Numbered from the stretch's first letter, positions 13,801 through 25,119 are shown. The stretch: DNA of 64,000 bases from Meghimatium bilineatum (GCA_034231615.1 CM067311.1:19906173-19970172); one strand, 5' to 3'. Translations and numbers: made by a program. Notes: generated by a model not told the origin, from the sequence alone.

Positions 13801-14307
13801 ATTAGGTCTCTTGCTGTTTAGTACGTCAAAACTCAGTGTTCTGTGGAATATTACTCACAAATTGGGTGTACTGCAGCTTACTACACCAGAATTTGTAGTC
13901 TGGACACACGCATTTGGTGTATTCCAGCTTACTACGTTAGAACTCGGTGTTTTCTGGCATATTACTCACAAATTGGGTGTACTGCAGCTTACTACACCAG
14001 AATTTGTAGTCTGGACACACGCATTTGGTGTATTCCAGCTTACTACGTTAGAACTCGGTGTTTTCTGGCATATTACTCACAAATTGGGTGTACTGCAGCT
14101 TACTACACCAGAATTTGTAGTCTGGACACACGCATTTGGTGTATTCCAGCTTACTACGTTAGAACTCGGTGTTTTCTCTGGCATATTACTGACAAATTCA
14201 TTGTACTGAAGCTTACTACACTAGAACTGATTGTATTCTGGCCTATTACACATGACTTCGTTGTTTTGCAGATTGATACGTAAGAACACTGGCGTATTAC
14301 ACACAAA
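10828..14307 (+). repeat. Left transition zone: 1740-bp tandem duplication
   Basis: Copies are 10828-12567 and 12568-14307. Unit order is about 279, 282, 280, 393, 506 (504 in the second). They share ACAACGCTAG (near 11299 and 13039), TACGTAAAAACACTGG (near 11080 and 12820) and a two-base insertion TTTTCTCTGGC (12431-12440 and 14171-14180). Few differences are visible, for instance CTATGGAATATT near 11709 against CTATGGCATATT near 13449. The zone mixes outer markers (TTGGTGTACTG after AACTTAGTG) with the core marker GTCTGGTCACAC (near 11767 and 13507). Confidence 0.88.
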
Positions 14308-15652
14308 TTAGGTCTTGCTGTTTAGTATGTCAAAAGTCAGTGTTCTATGGCATATTACTCACAAATTGGGTGTACTGCAGCTTACTACACCAGAATTTGT
14401 AGTCTGGACACACGCATTTGGTGTATTCCAGCTTACTACGTTAGAACTCGGTGTTTTCTGGCACATTACTCACAAATTGGGTGTACTGCAGCTTACTACA
14501 CCAGAATTTGTAGTCTGGACACACGCAATTGGTGTATTCCAGCTTACTACGTTAGAACTCGGTGTTTTCTGGCATATTACTGACAAATTCATTGTACTGA
14601 AGCTTACACTAGAATTGATTGTATTCTGGCCTATTACACATGACTTCGTTGTTTTGCAGCTTGATACGTAAGAACACTGGCGTATTGCACACAAATTAGG
14701 TCTCTTGCTGTTTGGTACGTCAAAACTCAGTGTTTTGTGGAATATTACTCACAAATTAGGTGTACTGCAGCTTACTACACCAGAATTTGTAGTCTGGACA
14801 CACGCAATTGGTGTATTCCAGTTTACTACGTTAGAACTCGGTGTTTTCTGGCATATTACTCACAAATTCATTGTACTGAAGCTTACAACACTAGAATTGA
14901 GTGTATTCTGGCATATTACACATGACTTCGTTGTTTTGCAGCTTAATGCGTAAGAACACTGGCGTATTGCACACAAATTAGGTCTCTTGCTGTTTAGTAC
15001 GTCAAAACTCAGTGTTCTGTGGAATATTACTCACAAATTGGGTGTACTGCAGCTTACTACACCAGAATTTGTAGTCTGGACACACGTATTTGGTGTATTC
15101 CAGCTTACTACGTTAGAACTCGGTGTTTTCTGGCATATTACTCACAAATTGGGTGTACTGCAGCTTACTACACCAGAATTTGTAGTCTGGACACACGCAA
15201 TTGGTGTATTCCAGCTTTCTACGTTAGAACTCGGTGTTTTCTGGCATATTACTCACAAATTCATTGTACTGAAGCTTACAACACTAGAATTGAGTGTATT
15301 CTGGCATATTACACATGACTTCGTTGCTTTGCAGCTTAATACGTAAGAACACTGGCGTATTGCACACAAATTAGGTCTCTTGCTGTTTAGTACGTCAAAA
15401 CTCAGTGTTCTGTGGAATATTACTCACAAATTAGGTGTACTGCAGCTTACTACACCAGAATTTGTAGTCTGGACACACGCATTTGGTGTATTCCAGCTTA
15501 CTACGTTAGAACTCGGTGTTTTCTGGCATATTACTGACAAATTCATTGTACTGAAGCTTACTACACTAGAATTGATTGTATTCTGGCCTATTACACATGA
15601 CTTCGTTGTTTTACAGATTGATACGTACGAACACTGGCGTATTACACACAAA
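14308..15652 (+). repeat. Core segment with first 3-bp-deleted C and TTTGGTACG E
   Basis: Four units (390, 282, 393, 280 bp). The first carries GGCACATTACTC and the deleted C (AAGCTTACACTAG); the second opens with the E variant TTTGGTACGTC. The same order recurs at 22598 and 44901. The tail, with CGTTGCTTTGCAG near 15321, recurs 3138 bp downstream near 18459. Confidence 0.82.
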
Positions 15653-15710
15653 TTAGGTCTTGCTGTTTAGTATGTCAAAAGTCAGTGTTCTATGGCATAT
15701 TACTCACAAA
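15653..15710 (+). repeat. Module E1 (58 bp) reference copy
   Basis: E1 begins TTAGGTCTTGCTG, two bases shorter than E0, and usually carries TATGTCAAAAGTCAG and CTATGGCATATTAC. The two-base loss puts the upstream D frame onto the TAG of GTTTAG, so any reading through D1 or D2 ends here. It follows D1 or D2, which makes D-E a linked haplotype. Confidence 0.92.
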
Positions 15711-15992
15711 TTGGGTGTACTGCAGCTTACTACACCAGAATTTGTAGTCTGGTCACACGCATTTGGTGTATTCAAGCTTAATACGTTAGAACTCGGTGTT
15801 TTCTGGCATATTACTCACAAATTGGGTGTACTGCAGCTTACTACACCAGAATTTGTAGTCTGGACACACGCAATTGGTGTATTCCAGCTTACTACGTTAG
15901 AACTCGGTGTTTTCTGGCATATTACTCACAAATTCATTGTACTGAAGCTTACAACACTAGAATTGAGTGTATTCTGGCATATTACACATGAC

Positions 15993-16043
15993 TTCGTTGT
16001 TTTGCAGCTTAATACGTAAGAACACTGGCGTATTGCACACAAA
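15993..16043 (+). repeat. Module D0 (51 bp) reference copy
   Basis: Module D0 begins TTCGTTGTTTTGCAGC and ends GTATTGCACACAAA. In the main frame it reads FVVLQLNT, then TAA, then EHWRIAHK. The TAA corresponds to TTA (Leu) in B, so the stop looks like a single T-to-A change fixed in nearly all D copies; a minority of copies read TACGTACGAAC and stay open. D0 is followed by the 60-base E form, with few exceptions. The block TTTTGCAG, eight bases, GTAAGA resembles a splice acceptor followed by a donor; this is a resemblance only. Confidence 0.93.
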
Positions 16044-16103
16044 TTAGGTCTCTTGCTGTTTAGTACGTCAAAACTCAGTGTTCTGTGGAATATTACTCAC
16101 AAA
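16044..16103 (+). repeat. Module E0 (60 bp) reference copy
   Basis: E0 begins TTAGGTCTCTTGCTG and ends TGGAATATTACTCACAAA. It opens each HOR unit and reads LGLLLFSTSKLSVLWNITHK. Variants: TTTGGTACGTC (core and right transition), TCAAACTCAGTTCTG with a net 3-bp loss (inner core, six copies), and AACTTAGTG (mainly flanks). It follows D0, with few exceptions. Confidence 0.93.
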
Positions 16104-16154
16104 TTGGGTGTACTGCAGCTTACTACACCAGAATTTGTAGTCTGGACACACGCA
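16104..16154 (+). repeat. Module A (51 bp) reference copy
   Basis: Module A begins TTGGGTGTACTGCAG and ends GTCTGGACACACGCA. It carries the PstI site and reads LGVLQLTTPEFVVWTHA in the main frame. Compared with B it lacks 9 bp near the 3' end (WTHA against WHITHK). It is the most GC-rich module, about 47 % by hand count. It contains two overlapping dyads: ACTACA with TGTAGT (16122-16141) and CCAGA with TCTGG (16128-16145), each with an 8-base spacer. Variants mark array zones: a 3-bp deletion giving TTTGTATGGACAC (flanks), a 1-bp deletion TTGGTGTACTG (flanks and left transition), GTCTGGTCACAC (core X units) and AATTAGGTGTACTG (core). Confidence 0.95.
16122..16145. other. Overlapping dyads in module A (type copy)
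   Basis: Within A, ACTACA pairs with TGTAGT across 8 bases, and CCAGA pairs with TCTGG across another 8 bases. The two share sequence, so only one hairpin could form at a time. The pattern repeats in nearly every A module; the 3-bp deletion in flank A copies and the ACTGCAGCTTTCTACACC variant disrupt it. Short dyads are reported as enriched in some centromeric satellites that lack CENP-B boxes. A functional role here is inference, and stems of 5-6 bp are weak. Confidence 0.5.
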
Positions 16155-16214
16155 TTTGGTGTATTCCAGCTTACTACGTTAGAACTCGGTGTTTTCTGGC
16201 ATATTACTCACAAA
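16155..16214 (+). repeat. Module B (60 bp) reference copy
   Basis: Module B begins TTTGGTGTATTCCAGC or ATTGGTGTATTCCAGC and ends GGCATATTACTCACAAA. It reads FGVFQLTTLELGVFWHITHK or the same with initial I. It always follows A, and the A-B pair (111 bp) is the element that varies in number between HOR units. Recurrent variants: CTCGGAGTTTT and GTGTAGTCCAGC (flanks), GGCACATTACTC (core), ATTACTTACAAA (innermost core), ATTATTAAAAAA (right flank), ATTACTGACAAA before C in Y units, and AGCTTTCTACG in scattered units. Confidence 0.95.
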
Positions 16215-16436
16215 TTGGGTGTACTGCAGCTTACTACACCAGAATTTGTAGTCTGGACACACGCATTTGGTGTATTCCAGCTTACTACGTTAGAACTCGG
16301 TGTTTTCTGGCATATTACTCACAAATTGGGTGTACTGCAGCTTACTACACCAGAATTTGTAGTCTGGACACACGCATTTGGTGTATTCCAGCTTACTACG
16401 TTAGAACTCGGTGTTTTCTGGCATATTACTGACAAA

Positions 16437-16496
16437 TTCATTGTACTGAAGCTTACTACACTAGAATTGATTGTATTCTGGCCTATTACACATGAC
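16437..16496 (+). repeat. Module C (60 bp) reference copy
   Basis: Module C begins TTCATTGTACTGAAGC and ends CACATGAC. It carries the HindIII site and reads FIVLKLTTLELIVFWPITHD in Y units or FIVLKLTTLELSVFWHITHD in X units. There is one C per standard HOR unit, always before D. Variants: a 3-bp deletion AAGCTTACACTAG (core and right transition), GAATATAGTG (inner core), and TTATACATGATT before the flank-specific D2. A C-to-A recombinant, ATTGTACTGCAGC followed by an A tail, occurs only in the flanks and right transition. Confidence 0.95.
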
Positions 16497-16547
16497 TTCG
16501 TTGTTTTGCAGATTGATACGTAAGAACACTGGCGTATTACACACAAA
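16497..16547 (+). repeat. Module D1 (51 bp) reference copy
   Basis: D1 differs from D0 by GCAGATTGATACG in place of GCAGCTTAATACG and by GTATTACACACAAA in place of GTATTGCACACAAA. It ends Y-type units and is followed by the two-base-shorter E1. In many core copies TACGTAAGAAC is replaced by TACGTACGAAC, which removes the stop; the frame then runs into E1 and closes at its TAG. Confidence 0.92.
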
Positions 16548-17442
16548 TTAGGTCTTGCTGTTTAGTATGTCAAAAGTCAGTGTTCTATGGCATATTACTC
16601 ACAAATTGGGTGTACTGCAGCTTACTACACCAGAATTTGTAGTCTGGTCACACGCATTTGGTGTATTCAAGCTTAATACGTTAGAACTCGGTGTTTTCTG
16701 GCATATTACTCACAAATTGGGTGTACTGCAGCTTACTACACCAGAATTTGTAGTCTGGACACACGCAATTGGTGTATTCCAGCTTACTACGTTAGAACTC
16801 GGTGTTTTCTGGCATATTACTCACAAATTCATTGTACTGAAGCTTACAACACTAGAATTGAGTGTATTCTGGCATATTACACATGACTTCGTTGTTTTGC
16901 AGCTTAATACGTAAGAACACTGGCGTATTGCACACAAATTAGGTCTCTTGCTGTTTAGTACGTCAAAACTCAGTGTTCTGTGGAATATTACTCACAAATT
17001 GGGTGTACTGCAGCTTACTACACCAGAATTTGTAGTCTGGACACACGCATTTGGTGTATTCCAGCTTACTACGTTAGAACTCGGTGTTTTCTGGCATATT
17101 ACTCACAAATTGGGTGTACTGCAGCTTACTACACCAGAATTTGTAGTCTGGACACACGCATTTGGTGTATTCCAGCTTACTACGTTAGAACTCGGTGTTT
17201 TCTGGCATATTACTCACAAATTGGGTGTACTGCAGCTTACTACACCAGAATTTGTAGTCTGGACACACGCATTTGGTGTATTCCAGCTTACTACGTTAGA
17301 ACTCGGTGTTTTCTGGCATATTACTGACAAATTCATTGTACTGAAGCTTACTACACTAGAATTGATTGTATTCTGGCCTATTACACATGACTTCGTTGTT
17401 TTGCAGATTGATACGTAAGAACACTGGCGTATTACACACAAA
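16548..17442 (+). repeat. Second copy of the 895-bp X+Y dimer
   Basis: Head-to-tail copy of 15653-16547 with the same 16-module order and length. Its encoded peptides in the main frame are identical to those of the first copy. A third X half follows at 17443-17833 with one visible change (GAATTTGCAGTC for GAATTTGTAGTC near 17641). The repetition then breaks into a 284-bp unit with a two-base insertion at 17981-17990. Confidence 0.92.
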
Positions 17443-20133
17443 TTAGGTCTTGCTGTTTAGTATGTCAAAAGTCAGTGTTCTATGGCATATTACTCACAAA
17501 TTGGGTGTACTGCAGCTTACTACACCAGAATTTGTAGTCTGGTCACACGCATTTGGTGTATTCAAGCTTAATACGTTAGAACTCGGTGTTTTCTGGCATA
17601 TTACTCACAAATTGGGTGTACTGCAGCTTACTACACCAGAATTTGCAGTCTGGACACACGCAATTGGTGTATTCCAGCTTACTACGTTAGAACTCGGTGT
17701 TTTCTGGCATATTACTCACAAATTCATTGTACTGAAGCTTACAACACTAGAATTGAGTGTATTCTGGCATATTACACATGACTTCGTTGTTTTGCAGCTT
17801 AATACGTAAGAACACTGGCGTATTGCACACAAATTAGGTCTCTTGCTGTTTAGTACGTCAAAACTCAGTGTTCTGTGGAATATTACTCACAAATTGGATG
17901 TACTGCAGCTTACTACACCAGAATTTGTAGTCTGGACACACGCATTTGGTGTATTCCAGCTTACTACGTTAGAACTCGGTGTTTTCTCTGGCATATTACT
18001 GACAAATTCATTGTACTGAAGCTTACTACACTAGAACTGATTGTATTCTGGCCTATTACACATGACTTCGTTGTTTTGCAGATTGATACGTAAGAACACT
18101 GGCGTATTACACACAAATTAGGTCTTGCTGTTTAGTATGTCAAAAGTCAGTGTTCTATGGCATATTACTCACAAATTGGGTGTACTGCAGCTTACTACAC
18201 CAGAATTTGTAGTCTGGACACACGCATTTGGTGTATTCCAGCTTACTACGTTAGAACTCGGTGTTTTCTGGCATATTACTCACAAATTGGGTGTACTGCA
18301 GCTTACTACACCAGAATTTGTAGTCTGGACACACGCAATTGGTGTATTCCAGCTTTCTACGTTAGAACTCGGTGTTTTCTGGCATATTACTCACAAATTC
18401 ATTGTACTGAAGCTTACAACACTAGAATTGAGTGTATTCTGGCATATTACACATGACTTCGTTGCTTTGCAGCTTAATACGTAAGAACACTGGCGTATTG
18501 CACACAAATTAGGTCTCTTGCTGTTTAGTACGTCAAAACTCAGTGTTCTGTGGAATATTACTCACAAATTAGGTGTACTGCAGCTTACTACACCAGAATT
18601 TGTAGTCTGGACACACGCATTTGGTGTATTCCAGCTTACTACGTTAGAACTCGGTGTTTTCTGGCATATTACTGACAAATTCATTGTACTGAAGCTTACT
18701 ACACTAGAATTGATTGTATTCTGGCCTATTACACATGACTTCGTTGTTTTGCAGATTGATACGTACGAACACTGGCGTATTACACACAAATTAGGTCTTG
18801 CTGTTTAGTATGTCAAAAGTCAGTGTTCTATGGCATATTACTCACAAATTGGGTGTACTGCAGCTTACTACACCAGAATTTGTAGTCTGGTCACACGCAT
18901 TTGGTGTATTCAAGCTTAATACGTTAGAACTCGGTGTTTTCTGGCATATTACTCACAAATTGGGTGTACTGCAGCTTACTACACCAGAATTTGTAGTCTG
19001 GACACACGCAATTGGTGTATTCCAGCTTACTACGTTAGAACTCGGTGTTTTCTGGCATATTACTCACAAATTCATTGTACTGAAGCTTACAACACTAGAA
19101 TTGAGTGTATTCTGGCATATTACACATGACTTCGTTGTTTTGCAGCTTAATACGTAAGAACACTGGCGTATTGCACACAAATTAGGTCTCTTGCTGTTTA
19201 GTACGTCAAAACTCAGTGTTCTGTGGAATATTACTCACAAATTGGGTGTACTGCAGCTTACTACACCAGAATTTGTAGTCTGGACACACGCATTTGGTGT
19301 ATTCCAGCTTACTACGTTAGAACTCGGTGTTTTCTGGCATATTACTCACAAATTGGGTGTACTGCAGCTTACTACACCAGAATTTGTAGTCTGGACACAC
19401 GCATTTGGTGTATTCCAGCTTACTACGTTAGAACTCGGTGTTTTCTGGCATATTACTGACAAATTCATTGTACTGAAGCTTACACTAGAATTGATTGTAT
19501 TCTGGCCTATTACACATGACTTCGTTGTTTTGCAGCTTGATACGTAAGAACAATGGCGTATTGCACACAAATTAGGTCTCTTGCTGTTTGGTACGTCAAA
19601 ACTCAGTGTTCTGTGGAATATTACTCACAAATTAGGTGTACTGCAGCTTACTACACCAGAATTTGTAGTCTGGACACACGCAATTGGTGTATTCCAGCTT
19701 ACTACGTTAGAACTCGGTGTTTTCTGGCATATTACTCACAAATTCATTGTACTGAAGCTTACTACACTAGAATTGATTGTATTCTGGCCTATTACACATG
19801 ACTTCGTTGTTTTGCAGATTGATACGTACGAACACTGGCGTATTACACACAAATTAGGTCGTGCTGTTTAGTATGTCAAAAGTCAGTGTTCTATGGCATA
19901 TTACTCACAAATTGGGTGTACTGCAGCTTACTACACCAGAATTTGTAGTCTGGTCACACGCATTTGGTGTATTCCAGCTTACTACGTTAGAACTCGGTGT
20001 TTTCTGGCATATTACTCACAAATTCATTGTACTGAAGCTTACAACACTAGAATTGAGTGTATTCTGGCATATTACACATGACTTCGTTGTTTTGCAGCTT
20101 AATACGTACGAACACTGGCGTATTGCACACAAA
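17443..20133 (+). repeat. Core segment: mosaic of nearby units
   Basis: The segment repeats pieces of 14.1-16.4 kb at two offsets. TTTTCTCTGGC at 17981-17990, followed by CTAGAACTGA at 18031-18040, matches 14171-14180 and 14221-14230 at an offset of 3810. CGTTGCTTTGCAG near 18459 matches 15321 at 3138. The last units carry GAACAATGG (near 19550) and a 250-codon open frame starting at 19861. Confidence 0.8.
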
Positions 20134-21141
20134 TTAGATCTCTTGCTGTTTAGTACGTCAAAACTCAGTGTTCTGTGGAATATTACTCACAAATTGGGTG
20201 TACTGCAGCTTACTACACCAGAATTTGTAGTCTGGACACACGCATTTGGTGTATTCCAGCTTACTACGTTAGAACTCGGTGTTTTCTGGCATATTACTCA
20301 CAAATTGGGTGTACTGCAGCTTACTACACCAGAATTTGTAGTCTGGACACACGCATTTGGTGTATTCCAGCTTACTACGTTAGAACTCGATGTTTTCTGG
20401 CATATTACTCACAAATTGGGTGTACTGCAGCTTACTACACCAGAATTTGTAGTCTGGACACACGCATTTGGTGTATTCCAGCTTACTACGTTAGAACTCG
20501 GTGTTTTCTGGCATATTACTGACAAATTCATTGTACTGAAGCTTACTACACTAGAATTGAGTGTATTCTGGCATATTACACATGACTTCGTTGTTTTGCA
20601 GCTTAATACGTAAGAACACTGGCGTATTGCACACAAATTAGATCTCTTGCTGTTTAGTACGTCAAAACTCAGTGTTCTGTGGAATATTACTCACAAATTG
20701 GGTGTACTGCAGCTTACTACACCAGAATTTGTAGTCTGGACACACGCATTTGGTGTATTCCAGCTTACTACGTTAGAACTCGGTGTTTTCTGGCATATTA
20801 CTCACAAATTGGGTGTACTGCAGCTTACTACACCAGAATTTGTAGTCTGGACACACGCATTTGGTGTATTCCAGCTTACTACGTTAGAACTCGATGTTTT
20901 CTGGCATATTACTCACAAATTGGGTGTACTGCAGCTTACTACACCAGAATTTGTAGTCTGGACACACGCATTTGGTGTATTCCAGCTTACTACGTTAGAA
21001 CTCGGTGTTTTCTGGCATATTACTGACAAATTCATTGTACTGAAGCTTACTACACTAGAATTGAGTGTATTCTGGCATATTACACATGACTTCGTTGTTT
21101 TGCAGCTTAATACGTAAGAACACTGGCGTATTGCACACAAA
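20134..21141 (+). repeat. Two tandem 504-bp Y units with shared private variants
   Basis: Copies are 20134-20637 and 20638-21141. Both are E-A-B-A-B-A-B-C-D and share a BglII-creating change at their left edge (AGATCT at 20136 and 20640) and ACTCGATGTT in the second B (near 20385 and 20889). Their main-frame peptides are identical, so the duplication is recent. The same haplotype recurs at 32955 and 33205. Confidence 0.9.
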
Positions 21142-22597
21142 TTAGGTCTCTTGCTGTTTAGTACGTCAAACTCAGTTCTGTGGAATATTACTCACAAATT
21201 GGATGTACTGCAGCTTACTACACCAGAATTTGTAGTCTGGACACACGCATTTGGTGTATTCCAGCTTACTACGTTAGAACTCGGTGTTTTCTGGCATATT
21301 ACTCACAAATTGGGTGTACTGCAGCTTACTACACCAGAATTTGTAGTCTGGACACACGCATTTGGTGTATTACAGCTTACTACGTTAGAACTCGGTGTTT
21401 TCTGGCACATTACTCACAAATTGGGTGTACTGCAGCTTACTACACCAGAATTTGTAGTCTGGACACACGCAATTGGTGTATTCCAGCTTACTACGTTAGA
21501 ACTCGGTGTTTTCTGGCATATTACTCACAAATTCATTGTACTGAAGCTTACAACACTAGAATATAGTGTATTCTGGCATATTACACATGACTTCGTTGTT
21601 TTGCAGCTTAATACGTAAGAACACTGGCGTATTGCACACAAATTAGGTCTCTTGCTGTTTAGTACGTCAAAACTCAGTGTTCTGTGGAATATTACTCACA
21701 AATTGGGTGTACTGCAGCTTACTACACCAGAATTTGTAGTCTGGACACACGCATTTGGTGTATTCCAGCTTACTACGTTAGAACTCGGTGTTTTCTGGCA
21801 TATTACTGACAAATTCATTGTACTGAAGCTTACTACACTAGAATTGATTGTATTCTGGCCTATTACACATGACTTCGTTGTTTTGCAGATTGATACGTAC
21901 GAACACTGGCGTATTACACACAAATTAGGTCTTGCTGTTTAGTATGTCAAAAGTCAGTGTTCTATGGCATATTACTCACAAATTGGGTGTACTGCAGCTT
22001 ACTACACCAGAATTTGTAGTCTGGTCACACGCATTTGGTGTATTCAAGCTTAATACGTTAGAACTCGGTGTTTTCTGGCATATTACTCACAAATTCATTG
22101 TACTGAAGCTTACAACACTAGAATTGAGTGTATTCTGGCATATTACACATGACTTCGTTGTTTTGCAGCTTAATACGTAAGAACACTGGCGTATTGCACA
22201 CAAATTAGGTCTCTTGCTGTTTAGTACGTCAAAACTCAGTGTTCTGTGGAATATTACTCACAAATTGGGTGTACTGCAGCTTACTACACCAGAATTTGTA
22301 GTCTGGACACACGCATTTGGTGTATTCCAGCTTACTACGTTAGAACTCGGTGTTTTCTGGCATATTACTCACAAATTGGGTGTACTGCAGCTTACTACAC
22401 CAGAATTTGTAGTCTGGACACACGCATTTGGTGTATTCCAGCTTACTACGTTAGAACTCGGTGTTTTCTGGCATATTACTGACAAATTCATTGTACTGAA
22501 GCTTACTACACTAGAATTGATTGTATTCTGGCCTATTACACATGACTTCGTTGTTTTGCAGATTGATACGTAAGAACACTGGCGTATTACACACAAA
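21142..22597 (+). repeat. Core segment with first inner-core variants
   Basis: It opens with the shortened E (TCAAACTCAGTTCTG near 21167) in a 501-bp unit holding GGCACATTACTC and the C variant GAATATAGTG (near 21561). These inner-core markers recur together at 33857, 37818, 41057 and 43625. It ends with units of 280, 282 and 391 bp. Confidence 0.82.
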
Positions 22598-25119
22598 TTA
22601 GGTCTTGCTGTTTAGTATGTCAAAAGTCAGTGTTCTATGGCATATTACTCACAAATTGGGTGTACTGCAGCTTACTACACCAGAATTTGTAGTCTGGACA
22701 CACGCATTTGGTGTATTCCAGCTTACTACGTTAGAACTCGGTGTTTTCTGGCACATTACTCACAAATTGGGTGTACTGCAGCTTACTACACCAGAATTTG
22801 TAGTCTGGACACACGCAATTGGTGTATTCCAGCTTACTACGTTAGAACTCGGTGTTTTCTGGCATATTACTGACAAATTCATTGTACTGAAGCTTACACT
22901 AGAATTGATTGTATTCTGGCCTATTACACATGACTTCGTTGTTTTGCAGCTTGATACGTAAGAACACTGGCGTATTGCACACAAATTAGGTCTCTTGCTG
23001 TTTGGTACGTCAAAACTCAGTGTTCTGTGGAATATTACTCACAAATTAGGTGTACTGCAGCTTACTACACCAGAATTTGTTGTCTGGACACACGCAATTG
23101 GTGTATTCCAGCTTACTACGTTAGAACTCGGTGTTTTCTGGCATATTACTCACAAATTCATTGTACTGAAGCTTACAACACTAGAATTGAGTGTATTCTG
23201 GCATATTACACATGACTTCGTTGTTTTGCAGCTTAATACGTAAGAACACTGGCGTATTGCACACAAATTAGGTCTCTTGCTGTTTAGTACGTCAAAACTC
23301 AGTGTTCTGTGGAATATTACTCACAAATTGGGTGTACTGCAGCTTACTACACCAGAATTTGTAGTCTGGACACACGCATTTGGTGTATTCCAGCTTACTA
23401 CGTTAGAACTCGGTGTTTTCTGGCATATTACTCACAAATTGGGTGTACTGCAGCTTACTACACCAGAATTTGTAGTTTGGACACACGCAATTGGTGTATT
23501 CCAGCTTTCTACGTTAGAACTCGGTGTTTTCTGGCATATTACTCACAAATTCATTGTACTGAAGCTTACAACACTAGAATTGAGTGTATTCTGGCATATT
23601 ACACATGACTTCGTTGTTTTGCAGCTTAATACGTAAGAACACTGGCGTATTGCACACAAATTAGGTCTCTTGCTGTTTGGTACGTCAAAACTCAGTGTTC
23701 TGTGGAATATTACTCACAAATTAGGTGTACTGCAGCTTACTACACCATAATTTGTAGTCTGGACACACGCAATTGGTGTATTCCACCTTACTACGTTAGA
23801 ACTCGGTGTTTTCTGGCATATTACTCACAAATTCATTGTACTGAAGCTTACAACACTAGAATTGAGTGTATTCTGGCATATTACACATGACTTCGTTGTT
23901 TTGCAGCTTAATACGTAAGAACACTGGCGTATTGCACACAAATTAGGTCTCTTGCTGTTTAGTACGTCAAAACTCAGTGTTCTGTGGAATATTACTCACA
24001 AATTGGGTGTACTGCAGCTTACTACACCAGAATTTGTAGTCTGGACACACGCATTTGGTGTATTCCAGCTTACTACGTTAGAACTCGGTGTTTTCTGGCA
24101 TATTACTGACAAATTCATTGTACTGAAGCTTACTACACTAGAATTGATTGTATTCTGGCCTATTACACATGACTTCGTTGTTTTGCAGATTGATACGTAC
24201 GAACACTGGCGTATTACACACAAATTAGGTCTTGCTGTTTAGTATGTCAAAAGTCAGTGTTCTATGGCATATTACTCACAAATTGGGTATACTGCAGCTT
24301 ACTACACCAGAATTTGTAGTCTGGTCACACGCATTTGGTGTATTCAAGCTTAATACGTTAGAACTCGATGTTTTCTGGCATATTACTCATAAATTGGGTG
24401 TACTGCAGCTTACTACACCAGAATTTGTAGTCTGGACACACGCAATTGGTGTATTCCAGCTTACTACGTTAGAACTCGGTGTTTTCTGGCATATTACTCA
24501 CAAATTCATTGTACTGAAGCTTACAACACTAGAATTGAGTGTATTCTGGCATATTACACATGACTTCGTTGTTTTGCAGCTTAATACGTAAGAACACTGG
24601 CGTATTGCACACAAATTAGGTCTCTTGCTGTTTGGTACGTCAAAACTCAGTGTTCTGTGGAATATTACTCACAAATTGGGTGTACTGCAGCTTACTACAC
24701 CAGAATTTGTAGTCTGGACACACGCATTTGGTGTATTCCAGCTTACTACGTTAGAACTCGGTGTTTTCTGGCATATTACTCACAAATTGGGTGTACTGCA
24801 GCTTACTACACCAGAATTTGTAGTCTGGACACACGCATTTGGTGTATTCCAGCTTACTACGTTAGAACTCGGTGTTTTCTGGCATATTACTCACAAATTG
24901 GGTGTACTGCAGCTTACTACACCAGAATTTGTAGTCTGGACACACGCATTTGGTGTATTCCAGCTTACTACGTTAGAACTCGGTGTTTTCTGGCATATTA
25001 CTGACAAATTCATTGTACTGAAGCTTACTACACTAGAATTGATTGTATTCTGGCCTATTACACATGACTTCGTTGTTTTGCAGATTGATACGTAAGAACT
25101 CTGGCGTATTACACACAAA
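22598..25119 (+). repeat. 2.5-kb block duplicated 22.3 kb away (left copy)
   Basis: Unit order 390, 282, 393, 282, 280, 393, 502. Every unit start matches one at exactly +22303 in 44901-47422. Shared rare changes include TGTTGTCTGG (23078 and 45381) and TGTAGTTTGG (23471 and 45774). Changes private to this copy include CACCATAATTTG (near 23745), ATTCCACCTTAC (near 23791) and ACTCGATGTT (near 24363). Confidence 0.9.

Larger units (their letters stand above)
15653..16547 (+). repeat. Reference 895-bp X+Y higher-order repeat
   Basis: This is the cleanest copy of the dimeric HOR and serves as the reference for the module entries. X half (15653-16043, 391 bp): E1, A, B, A, B, C, D0. Y half (16044-16547, 504 bp): E0, A, B, A, B, A, B, C, D1. 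The halves differ by the E type, by the number of A-B pairs, by the first A-B pair of X (GTCTGGTCACAC and ATTCAAGCTTAATACG instead of GTCTGGACACAC and ATTCCAGCTTACTACG), and by the D ending (TTTTGCAGCTTAATACG in D0, TTTTGCAGATTGATACG in D1). The next 895 bp (16548-17442) repeat the same order, with identical translations in the main frame. Confidence 0.93.

Noticed and set aside
19861-20613. 250-codon open frame, plus strand
   Set aside because: Same cause as the 287-codon frame: a TACGTACGAAC D module beside an E0. No sign of coding selection.
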